Source of the DNA: Craterostigma plantagineum | Taxonomy: Eukaryota; Streptophyta; Magnoliopsida; Lamiales; Linderniaceae | Length of the DNA stretch: 64,000 nucleotides | Assembly (NCBI GenBank): GCA_027422505.1 | Contig: JAPQWV010000001.1 | Coordinates: forward strand, 1,364,001 to 1,428,000 | Direction of reading: 5' to 3' | In this document: piece by piece, positions 45,731-56,317 of the stretch | How positions within the stretch are numbered: position 1 is the first letter of the stretch | Layout of the letters: the number at the start of each line of letters is the position of its first letter | Position numbers and translations under genes: made by a program | The notes under the pieces: generated by a model | The model's input: only the letters and a program-made list of their open reading frames with translations | What the model was told of the DNA's origin: nothing | The model's database searches: none

Positions 45731-48700
45731 GAATTCATGTGATAGCTGAACAATACAGAGGCAGAGAAGTGCTGAAGTATTTGCAGCTATTTAAATTAGT
45801 TTTCAGCCCCAATTAGAATAAACCGCAACACACACAAACATAATGCACAACTTCTTGTTTATTTATTGATTTGACAAAGAACGGAGGATGAGTTATCAAT
45901 CCATATTGCGAAAATATACATGTACACAGTTTAAATAACTTGAAATAAGTTCAACCACTTTTTCGGACATATGCTTCAAAAGAAATGACTTATAATTGAA
46001 GTTAAAGATAATAATACAATAATTTTCCCTTTCAATTAATTGGTCCTCAAAAGCTTCACTTAGTCGTAATCACAAGTCCTCTCCAAGAATCAACCTTTGC
46101 TTTTAGATGGGATAAGCGTAGCAGTTTCATGTCAATATATCAAAATATCACTCAACTAAGCATCACATGCTAAGGAAACATATAACAAATCTTTCTTATC
46201 TCTTCCTTTATCTTAAAGCAATAATTTATTGTTATTTTTCCTTGAACTGTTGTAGTACTTCTGATGGGGCATTAATAATAGTTTTATGCAATCAATGAGA
46301 TTTCTTTTATTATCATTAATTATTGTTATTATATGGAGCTTGTTGTAGATGTGATTTGAGGTCAATATAGTAGTGGGATTTCACGTGGGCATGTGTTAAA
46401 AGGAGGGATAAATGCCACATTTCAAGCCACAATCCTGATTTAAAATTGTGATTGATAATGATGATGATGTAACCTTCACTTTGATGGCTGTTAAGCTATT
46501 TTAATTCGACCAATCCATATAATATCGGAATAAGCACGTTTATGGAATAAATGATTCGCAATTTGTGGATTGCATTTATCGCTAAACTACGATTATGTAC
46601 AATTTGATTCCAAACATACAGAAGACCAAATTGATATTACTCGACAAGTGATATCCCACTTGTAATCGACGATTAATTAATTAAATGAAAAAGATTGGTT
46701 TTCAATATATCGTGTCAAATGTCATTATTAATCCCTTTAAAGAAAAGAAAATAGGCTCCAACATAACACGTGAATACAGCAATATTACACACAACTTTGC
46801 GTTTGGTGCAAAACTCGAATGCATTAATGTCATCGTCATTTGGATTAGATTTGTATTGATTGACAGATTGGTTAAGCAAACAGCTATAAAAAAATGGCAT
46901 TATTTATATGTAATTTAGGTATTGTTTGTATTTCATCGTTACTTGACGATTTCTACCCAAGAAAGTCGTTGAAAATTTAGACAATAACAAGAAAGATCAA
47001 AATTTGTATTTTCATCTAATTATTGATTGCGATTGCTCAACCACGTCGCCTATGTTCATACTATTATGGAAAAGCACATACATTTTAGTCTCACTATTTA
47101 TTACTATTTTAGTTATGTTATGATAGAAAGTCTTTTACTACAAGATTTCAGTGCATCGATTCCCTTACTTATTTAGAAGATTTCCAGGTATCAATCATAG
47201 TATTTACTGCATCCCTGTATTCGGTTAATACTAAGTTTGTTGGATTAAAAATTTATATTTGTAAGGGAAAATAGTTTTCAAATGATTAGAAAAAGAAGTA
47301 GAAAAAAAATCTTGTATTATATTTTAGTTCATTAAGATGCCCAATGCCATGTGTCGAGATTATGCCCTGGTCAATACAAGAAAATGGGACCATAACATAT
47401 ACTTCTGCGCACAGAGTTTGGATTAATCAGGCCTTTTGGAAGATAATATATGCATACAATACAACTAGTATTGAAATGAGGGCTTTAATGCAGTGTAGTC
47501 ACGATCACAAGCTACCATATTGTTTGACCACTATTAAGTGATGACCACCATTTTTTCGATTTAATTTGTACCTTTTTATATATTTTCTGTAGGTGAATCT
47601 AAAAAAAAAGGCCCATTTGTATAAAAAAATTTTCACGTCAATACCCATGTCAGAATTTTTTTTATATAAGTACTCGCCTGACCGTGTGTACCATTTCCCA
47701 GTCTTGACGTACCTTTTTGTATGTGTATTATGTACTATGTCACGTGTTTATATGATACCTTAATGTGATATATATTATACCATTTCTCACCGTATTATGT
47801 ACCATAGTACGTTTCTCTATGGTACCTAAATGTGTTATCGCGGCGGGACGGTTACTAATGTGCAAAAATTTATTTTAATAGGTACCTACATATAAAAAAA
47901 CATTAACAGGTACTGACTTGCAACTTTTTATTTTATTGGGTATTTCTGTAAATTCCCCTTCTTTATTAAATGCACATTGAATTACGGGGGAGTTATAAAA
48001 ACAAAAGGTAATTTTCTGTATTATTGTTAGTATTCGATCACGTAAAAATAGAGCACCACCGACTGACAACAACTGCGTTTCTAACTCGAACGAGTACTTC
48101 GTTGTCCTCTTCCATTCAACATTTGTCTTGACTTTTTGGTTTTTTAATGTTCACATGAGGTGGAAATTAAGAAGATAACATTTGGTTTTGTTATATTGGA
48201 GGGGAGTGCCCCCCACCTAAATTTAATTTGGAGTATATGTATATACAAATATTGAAACTACGCAAATGTATTAACGAAAATTATTTATTTATATTATTTA
48301 TTAAGTATTTATCTAGTTAGGGCGTCCGGTGATATATGCGGAAAAATATTCAAATCCATCAGAAGCAATATATTTGTTTGATTTGAGTAAATATGCGTGT
48401 GTGACATGCTTTTCTATCATGGGAAGGGAAGCCACGAATGTAGTACAAATTTATCAAATTATTTCGACCTTGCGCGTGGCATTGTTTGCTGTCTTGGATA
48501 AATATTGTTTCATGGATTATCTTGTCTTTGTTTTTCTATAAAAAAAATAGAATTGTATGAAAAGCGATTGATTATGGTGTAATTTCCTTATAATTTTCAC
48601 ATGGTAGGTCCTCGTTAGTACATAATAATTATTCAAAATTTAAACTCAAGAAACACTAATAGCTGTATCAATGCTGGTCGAGTACTACTACTACATATCT

Positions 48701-48786
48701 TCTTGGATTATTGTGCTTATCTTTACGCAAAGTCCAACGTACGTAACCATATATGTTTTCTTTTACCGTCCATGATTGTAAATTTG

Positions 48787-48821
<35 letters not shown>

Positions 48822-48912
48822 GATCCAATATATCATTATACATCTTATACGGTAAATTGTAAATATTTCATCAACAGATGTTTCCCACGTTCAAAGTACA
48901 TGATATTGTAAT
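45727..48912. other. gene-free AT-rich spacer
   Basis: No gene is supported. The region 47570-47960 contains repeated GTACC/ACGTACC and ATGTACTATG-like words in a pattern suggesting an old decayed repeat. A (TA)n tract lies at about 48792-48819. The remaining short open frames show no protein character. Confidence 0.5.
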
Positions 48913-49081
48913 TGTAGGGATTTTTTCAGACCCAATTCCAGCCCAAACCCAACCCGATATAAGCTTGTGGGGTTCCTCTCTAAAACCAATTGACAATAGA
49001 GGGAGTGAACCCACAAGCTTATAAACCTCTTGGATTTCCTTCACTTGGCCGGTGTGGGATGTGATGTTTGCACACCCAACA
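48913..49081 (-). mobile_element. solo LTR, second member of the 10.4 kb family, with 5-bp TSD
   Basis: 169 bp. On the minus strand it begins TGTTGGGTGTGCAAAC and ends ATCCCTACA (TG...CA). It is flanked by perfect 5-bp duplications GTAAT (48908-48912 and 49082-49086). It shares with the element at 10426-10640 the blocks CATCCCACA/CCCACATCG, GGTTTATAAGCTTG, CAATTGGTTTTA, GAGGAACCCCA and AAGCTTATA in the same order. No internal region is present. Confidence 0.8.
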
Positions 49082-49086
49082 GTAAT

Positions 49087-49556
49087 CAGTGAATATTTGC
49101 AGGCTTTTCTATGTGAAGAACTAAATAGATAAGACTCGATTGTTTGTTTTTTTATTTCCTTCCACTAGTTGGATGGAAATACTACACTATACCGCTGCAG
49201 ATCTCAGATTTTTATATTTTGTCACATTATATCATTACATTGCACATTGCAGGCTTTTCTGTGCGAAAAAACAAGTGGATTCGGTGCTGAACTACCATAT
49301 CTTTCAAAAAGTTTCAAGTTTTCATTTTATTTTTATATTCGACAATGTGGTGCTTCGACATATGCATAGTATGATTTCAATCGGTTCAAATATTACACAT
49401 ACGATATATATATATATATATAGTATATATAAATATATATTGCGACTTTCTCGAACATAAATTGCTTCGGTCCAAGTGTGCTCCAATACAATGGCCCAAG
49501 AAAAACACGGATGTTCCCAACAAAAGCATCTAGAATATCATATAATTATTATAAAC
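49087..49556. other. short spacer before the Copia relic
   Basis: AT-rich, with a (TA)-rich patch at 49408-49440. The segment TATTTGCAGGCTTTTCTATGT near 49094 recurs as CATTGCAGGCTTTTCTGTGC near 49246. No gene is supported. The true start of the relic's 5' LTR may lie inside this stretch. Confidence 0.4.
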
Positions 49557-49760
49557 AAATAAGTATGGGCCCCATAAACAAATAAGTATGGATGCCGATT
49601 AGGAAGATTGGATCTACAATTATTATATTTGCTACTTTTTCATTGGTTGAATGTTGAAATTCTTGGCCTATAAATACCTCTCATTGGCCATTTGAAGTTG
49701 TACATTTTTTATTGATATATACGTTGGGTTTATCATTTCATATATAAATATTTTATAACA
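49557..49760 (+). repeat. 5' LTR remnant of the Copia relic
   Basis: Matches the right LTR from AAATAAGTATGG to the end TAAATATTTTATAACA. It contains a TATA-like box (GGCCTATAAATACC) near 49668 that could mark the old promoter. The upstream part corresponding to the right LTR start is not recognisable. Confidence 0.7.
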
Positions 49761-49810
49761 CGTTAAATTATTATACAAATTTAAAATATATATACAATAT
49801 ACAACAAAAT

Positions 49811-49890
49811 GCCATAGTCCGACTGGTTCCGCAGAATACCGTCAAAATCTAAGTGATGGGAGGTCCAGATTTCGAATCCCAGCGGTGGCA
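49811..49890 (+). other. tRNA-like / SINE-like segment in the relic leader
   Basis: Contains a pol III B-box-like GATTTCGAATCCC (about 49868-49880) and an upstream A-box-like AGTCCGACTGGTTCCG about 50 bases before. The ends GCCA and TGGC could pair as an acceptor stem. It does not fold into a convincing functional tRNA by eye. It may be a tRNA-derived SINE or a fossil of the primer-binding region. Confidence 0.3.
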
Positions 49891-49906
49891 CATTAATTTT
49901 TTTTAT

Positions 49907-49998
49907 CCAACTAGTTTGGTTCGGTTTATCCGACTAGCTTGATTCGGTTTATCCGACTAGCTTGGTTCGGTTTGTCGACTAGCTTGGTTTGATTTATA
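49907..49998 (+). repeat. 23-bp minisatellite, four copies
   Basis: Four tandem units of CCGACTAGCTTGGTTCGGTT plus TAT (with small variation) lie directly downstream of the tRNA-like segment. Confidence 0.85.
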
Positions 49999-50298
49999 AC
50001 ACCTATCATGTCATGGTTTGTACCACCTGATATGTGCGGGTTTATAACGCCTATTATGTGCCGGTTTGTAACTCCCGCCAGTAACTACGTCTAATTATAT
50101 ATTTGAAATAATTGGCTATGCCGACTATATTTTTTGGATATTATTTTTATTAAGATTAATTATGCATGTAATATTATCATTTTTGAAATGCTTTTTGTAT
50201 TTTATAGTAATATGACGAATTTGGCGAGCCTTGAGTTTGTTGCACTCGATATCAGTGGCCGAAATTATCTATCTTGAGCACTAGATGCCGAAATTCAT

Positions 50299-51170
50299 TT
50301 GAAAGCAAAAGGTCTAGGTGATACCATCAAACCGACCAATGCGAGATCCGAGCAGGACAAGGCGAAGGCAATGATTTTTATTCGCCACCACATTCATGAA
50401 AGTCTGAAAATTGAGTACTTAACAGTGAAAGACCTGAAAGATTTGTGGAAAAACTTGGAAAATAGATATAATATAACCACTTAAAGACTGTTATTCTTCT
50501 AAATGCAAGGTATAAATGAGTGAATTTACACTTGCAAGATTTTAAATCGGTAAGCGAATATAATTCTGCTGTTTATAGAATTACTTCTATACTGAAATTA
50601 TGTGGAGAAACTATTACCGATGCAATTATGTTGGAGAAAACGTTCACCACATTTCATCCGTCAAATATTATTCTACAACAACAATATCGAGAAAGAAACT
50701 TTGAAAAGTACTCAGATATTCTTGCTTACTATTGGCTGAGCAAAACAATGAGTTGCTGATGAAAAATCATGAAACCCGACCGACTGGTACTACTGCACTC
50801 CCTGAAGTGAATGCAGTCAATATTAATAATAGTCGAGGTAATAGCCGTTGACGTGGTCGTGGTGGACATCGCGGTCGTGGACGTGGCCGTGGTCAAGGTC
50901 GTAGTCGTGGTCGGAGTTATCATGGTGGTGGTTATCAATATTACCGTGGTGGTTATCATAATTATCGTTGTGGTCATCAGAATATATCCCATAAGAAGAA
51001 AGTTTATGACAGTAAAAATGAAAGGAAGTAAACTGAACAAAAGGAAATGGCGAAAAATGTTATCGATGCGGTGGTCTAGGCCATTGGTCCCGCACTTGTT
51101 GTACGCCTCAATACCTTATTGAGATGTATCAAGAATCAATGGGCAAAGGAAAAAAGCCGAAACGAACTTT
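50299..51170 (+). pseudogene. gag remnant of the Copia relic
   Basis: Broken gag coding. A gag/UBN2-type region (KIEYLTVKDLKDLWKNLENR near 50410, then LQDFKSVSEYNSAVYRITSI near 50530) is followed by an Arg/Gly-rich stretch (GRGGHRGRGRGRGQGRSRGR near 50850) and a CCHC zinc knuckle (CYRCGGLGHWSRTC near 51060). Stops separate these pieces, and the frame changes between them. Confidence 0.75.
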
Positions 51171-51484
51171 GTTCAGGGTACAATTGCTTCAAATTCTGAT
51201 GTTAATGAAGAAGGTGTTAATTTCGATGCCGACGATTTTCTGCTCCTCAATAAAGAAATTTAACCTGCTATCATTGTATAAATTAAATGATTTATTATTA
51301 TGTGCTTTGGTGTGTATCGTTTGAAAGTTATCGTTATGTTTTTGCTATGATTTGGATTATATTCCTGTGTTTGCTATGTATCGTTTGTTTTCAATAACAT
51401 CGTTATGTTTGCTATGATTATTATTTGGATGTTATTCCTGTGTTTGCTATGTATCGTTTGTTATAATATGTATTTGATAATTAT

Positions 51485-54400
51485 ATGTTTGTTTATAAAG
51501 GTTTTTATATGATGGACACGGGCATGTGCAATGAAGAATTATATCTTGCAGACTGTGCAACGACTAATACATTTCTGAAAAATAAGAAACATTTCAAGCA
51601 TCTTGATATGAAAGAAACCAGTGAAATTACTATATCGGGTAGCACAAATATAATTGAAGGCTCCGGAAGAGCTAATATATTATTGCCCAGAGGAAAAAGG
51701 CTGATTATTGAAAATGCTTTATATTCCCCTAACTCTCAAAGAAATTTATTAAGCTTTAAAGCGATTCAAAATAACGGATATCATTTTGAGACTGCACAAA
51801 AGGGAGATATTGAATATTTGCACATTACAAAAGTGATTTCAAATGTAGAAATATTACCGTCTTTTGACTCTGAGCTATACTACACATATCTTAGAACAAT
51901 TGAATCATATGTTATCCAAAAGTTTACCAATAATTGTACATTTAATGTTTGGCATGACCGGTTGGGCCATTCCGGTACAATTATGATGCGAAAAATAATT
52001 GAAAACTCACTCGGACATTTATTGAAACCCAAAGATTCTTCAGTCCAAAGAATTAGCATGTATTGCTTGCTCTAAAGGGAAGTTAATTATTCGATCGTCC
52101 CAATTAAAAGTAAAAATTGAATCTATTGCATTTTGTAGCGTATACATGGCGATATTTGTGGACCGATACATCCATCGTGTGGACCATTTAAATATTTCAT
52201 GGTATTAATTGATGCATCAACTAAATGATCCCATGTATGTTTATTATCTACGAGAAACGTGGCATTTGCAAGATTACTTGCTCAGTTGATTAGATTAAAA
52301 GCACATTTCCCAGATTATCCGATAAAGAAAATACGCCTTCATAATGTTGGTGAATTTACTTCAAAGGCATTTAATGATTATTGTATGTCTATGGGTATCG
52401 ATGTCGAGCATCCTGTGCCACATGTCCATACACAAAACCGTCTTGCAGAATCATTGATTAAACGTCTGCAATTAATTGCAAGGCCATTGTTGATGAAATC
52501 TCCATCGTCTTTTGGGGACATGCTATATTACATGCAGCAGCACTAATCCACATCAGGCCAACAAGTTATCATGATATCTCCCCGTTACAAATGGTTTATG
52601 GTTAGGAACCAGATATTTCTCATCTAAGAATTTTCGGATGTGCAATATATGTTCCAATTGCACCACCACAATGCACAAAAATGGGACCTCAAAGGAGGTT
52701 GGGCATATATGTCGGATTCGAATCTCCATCAATTATAAAATATTTAGAACCCTTAACTGGAGATCGATTCACGGCCAGATTTTGCCGACTGTCACTTCGA
52801 CGGAACAAATTTTCCGACAATAGGGGAGAAAGAAACAGTTCGATTTGGAAAGAAATATTAGTTGGAAATGAGTTATCGTTAAATCATTATGATCCTCGAC
52901 AAAAGAATGTGAACTAGAAGTTCAAAAGATAATTCATTTACAAAGTTTAGCAAATCAATTGCCAGACAATTTTGCTGACCCAAAAAGAGTGACAAAGTCA
53001 CATATTCTAGCTGTTAATGCTCCTGCTAAAATTGATGTTCCTGCAGAACAAACAGATAATACGATTGAGCTTAAACCACAACTGAAGCGTGGTAGGCCCT
53101 CTGGTTCCAAAGATAAAAATCCTCGAAAAACAAAAGGAACAAATAATAAGAATGGTCCAATCGAGGATTTATCGACTAGAGAAGAGTCGATGGGCATAAA
53201 TGATTATAAGAATAAAAGTCAGGTACCTGAACAAATTGAAAACAATGATAATGAAGAGATCTTGATCAGTTACGCCCAGAATGGAATAAGATGGAACCGA
53301 GATAAAGTCAACGTTGACGATAAATTCTCATTTAATGTAGCACTACATGAAATGAATGAGATTATTAAGAATGAGGATCATGAACCAAAGTCTGTAAAAG
53401 AATGCAGACAAAGAAGTGATTGGTCAAAATGGAAAGATGCAATCGATGCTGAATTAAAAACACTTAAGAGACGAAAAGTTTTCGGACCTATAGTCCGTAT
53501 ACCAGAGAATATAAAGCCGGTTGGATATAAATGGGTTTTTATCAGAAAGAGAAAAAGGGCAAAATTTGAGCGATACAAAGCCCGACTTGTTGCACAAGGT
53601 TTTTCGCAAAGACCTGGTATTCATTATGAAGAGACATATTCTCATATGGTGGATACAACAACTTTTCGTTATATAATAAGTCTGGCAACACGTGAAAAAC
53701 TCGATATGAGTCTAATGGATGTTGTCACTGCCTATTTATATGGCTCACTTGATAGTGACATTTATATGAAGCTTCCTAAAGGATTTCAATTGCCTGAAAA
53801 TTCAAGGCCCCGTGATGAGTACTCAATTAAACTGAACAAATCGTTTTATGGATTAAAGCAATCTGGGCGTATGTGGTATAATCGCCTAAGTGAATATTTA
53901 TTGAAAGAGGGATACCAAGATGATCAAATTTGCCCTTGTATATTTATGAGAAGATGTAGAAATGATTTTGTTATCATAGCAGTATATGTTGATGATATCA
54001 ATATAATTGGAACTCCTGAAGAGTTGTCAAAGGCCGTTAATTGTTTGAAAAAATAGTTCGAAATGAAAGATCTTGTAAAGGCGAAATTTTATCTTGGCTT
54101 TCAGATCGAATATTTGAAGAATTAAAATATATGTATGTCAAGAAACATATACAAAAAAGATATTGAAAAGATTTTATATGGATAAAGCTCATCCGTTGGA
54201 TACTCCGATGATTGTTCGATCTTTAGATTGAATAAAGATCCGTTCAGACCTCGAGAAAATGATGAAGAATTGATTGCTCCTGAAGTACCACATCTTAGTG
54301 CCATAGGAGCACTAATGTATCTTACAAGTTATATGCGACCTGATACAGCTTTCGTTGTAAATTTATTGGTGAGATGTAGTTCGTCACCAACTCGTAGACA

Positions 54401-54640
54401 TTGGAACGGTGTTTAACGAATTTTTCGATACCTTAAAGGAACAACTGATTTGGGATTATTCTATTCAAATGAGTCTAGGTCAGATCTAATTGGATATGCA
54501 TATGCTGGTTTACTATCCGACCCACATAATGCTCAATCGCAAGCGGGCTATCTATTTACATATGGTGGAACTGCTATTCTTGGCGATCAGCCAAACAAAG
54601 TTTATCCGCCACTTCATCTAATCATGAGGAAATTTTAGCA
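51485..54640 (+). pseudogene. pol remnant of the Copia relic
   Basis: Ordered remains: a protease region with LADCATTNTFL; a GAG-pre-integrase block (FNVWHDRLGHSGTIM); an integrase piece (IRLHNVGEFTSKAFNDYCMS); reverse transcriptase (YKWVFIRKRKRAKFERYKAR, LMDVVTAYLYGSLDSDIYMK, and the active-site YVDDINIIG), best preserved at 52959-54056; and an RNase H-like block (LIGYAYAGLLSDPHNAQSQA near 54490). Stops and frame changes at about 52075, 52546, 54056 and 54240 make it non-functional. Confidence 0.85.
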
Positions 54641-54695
54641 ATTCACAAAGCTAGCAGAGAATGCGTTTGGTTACGATCGATAATCCAGCATATAC

Positions 54696-55226
54696 TAGGG
54701 GTGTGCGTTATTCGGTTAACCGAGCCGAATTACCGAAAAACTGAAAATTCGGTACAAAACCGAAACAAACCGAAAAATTCGATTCGGTATTCGGTTATTA
54801 AAAAAAAATCGGTAATTCGGTTCGGAATAGGTTTTGGATTTTCGGTATTTCGGTATACCGAATTACCGAAATTTTAAAATTAAAATATATTATATTTTAT
54901 TAATAATGAAAATATAACTATATTTTATTAAATTATATATTAAAAACGAATTTTCAGTAATATTTAAATTAATATATATAATTTAATATAACTTTTTTTA
55001 TAAACCCAAAGAAATTATATTAAATTATATATATTAATTTAAATATAATTAAAATTCTTTTTTTTTATTGAAAATTCGATTAATTCGGTAAAAAAAACCG
55101 AATTAACCGAAAAAATTTCGGTAATAACCGAATACCGAACCGAGAAATTCGGTTCGGTATTCGGTTTTGGAAATGGGGAAACCGAAATTTCGGTTCGGTT
55201 CGGTTTGTACCGAACGAACACCCCTA
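54696..55226. mobile_element. hAT-type MITE inserted in the Copia relic, perfect 8-bp TSD
   Basis: 531 bp, beginning TAGGGGTGTGCGTTATTCGG and ending CCGAACGAACACCCCTA, with inverted termini and dense CGGTTCGG/CCGAACCG motifs at both ends around an AT-rich core. The flanks are GCATATAC at 54688-54695 and GCATATAC at 55227-55234, a perfect 8-bp duplication typical of hAT transposition. It has no coding capacity. Confidence 0.9.
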
Positions 55227-55541
55227 GCATATACGACAAACTTGCGGGTTATTATCAGAAAAGTTATATCCGACGATCTTATATGAAGACAATGCCGCAT
55301 GTATTGCTCAGTTAAAGGAAGGTTACATCAAAGGCAATAGGACCAAACATATATCACCTAAATTTTCTATACGCACGACCTTCAGAAGACCGGTGAAATT
55401 GACGTACAACAAGTTCGATCAAGTGACAACCTCGCGGTCTATTCATGAAAGCGCTACCTCCAAGATTATTCGAAAAAACTTGTAGATTTAATTGGACTCT
55501 GAAGGCTCAAAGATCTTGAGTAATGTTTACATCAGGGGGAG

Positions 55542-55850
55542 ATAACATACGCTGCACTCTTTTTCCTTTCATTAGGTTTTATCCCATTGTGTTTTCTCTA
55601 ATAAGGTTTTTAACGAGGCAGCTATATAATCAGATGAAAATATTTCTGTAATGGGCATCCAAGGAAAAGTATTATACAAATAAGTATGGATGCCTATTAG
55701 AAAGGTTGGATATACGATTATTATATTATTTTTTCATTGGTTGAATATTGAAATTCTTGGCCTACAAATACCTCTCATTTTCCATTTGAAGTTGTACATT
55801 TTTTGATTGATATATACGTTGGGTTTAGTATAAAATATATAAATATTTTA
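55542..55850 (+). repeat. 3' LTR of the Copia relic
   Basis: Follows the polypurine tract ATCAGGGGGAG and ends near AAATATTTTATAATA. The second half pairs with the left LTR remnant. Confidence 0.7.
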
Positions 55851-55994
55851 TAATAATAATCACAATAATAGAGAAATATTAATAGTCCAACATACATAAA
55901 CAAATCCAAAAATGTGTTGAGTATATAATAAGAGTCGATCCTAACACACTCACATGTCACTGTGACCTGTTCTCTCTTTGTCCCCCACACCCCA

Positions 55995-56280
55995 TATTAA
56001 AATTATTTAGCTCTGCTTCGTTTCTGTTTAAAACTGCTAGAATGAATATAGCAGAGTTCTTCTTATTTTACTTATGGGCTGAAGTATTGTTAGTTAGTTA
56101 CTTATGGGCTGAAGTATTGTTAGTTAGGCCCATTATGAAATTAGGTATAGATATACGTTTTCTCGATAAATTGGGTGTAACAGTGACAATGTAATGAGTG
56201 CGCGCAATTATGCTGCGAATTGAATGAAAAGAGAAAGCTTTCTTCTTCGATAGTAAAACAAAGATCTTTCAATTTCTTCA
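55995..56280 (+). repeat. 5' LTR of the young Copia element
   Basis: 286 bp; no difference from the 3' LTR was seen by eye. It is followed at once by TGAGAGCCTAATC, where plant Copia elements usually carry TGGTATCAGAGCC complementary to initiator tRNA-Met. Confidence 0.93.
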
Positions 56281-56317
56281 TGAGAGCCTAATCAATTAGC
56301 TTCTGAAGAATAGAGTA

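Larger units (their letters stand above)
49557..55850 (+). mobile_element. old Ty1-Copia retrotransposon relic
   Basis: LTR remnants at about 49557-49760 and 55542-55850 share AAATAAGTATGGATGCC, TTTTTCATTGGTTGAAT, TTGAAATTCTTGGCCTA, AAATACCTCTCATT and TTGAAGTTGTACATTTTTT, with many differences. The left LTR is truncated or diverged at its 5' part. A polypurine tract (ATCAGGGGGAG) precedes the right LTR. Between them lie gag, protease, integrase, reverse transcriptase and RNase H remains in Copia order, with numerous stops. A hAT MITE is inserted at 54696-55226. Clearly inactive. Confidence 0.88.

Noticed and set aside
49811..49890. Functional tRNA gene
   Set aside because: It has B-box-like and A-box-like words but no convincing cloverleaf by eye; kept only as a tRNA-like segment.
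50811..51122. Val/Ile-rich 103-codon frame
   Set aside because: It is a shifted frame over the Arg/Gly-rich gag stretch of the Copia relic; the correct frame gives RGG-type sequence and a zinc knuckle.
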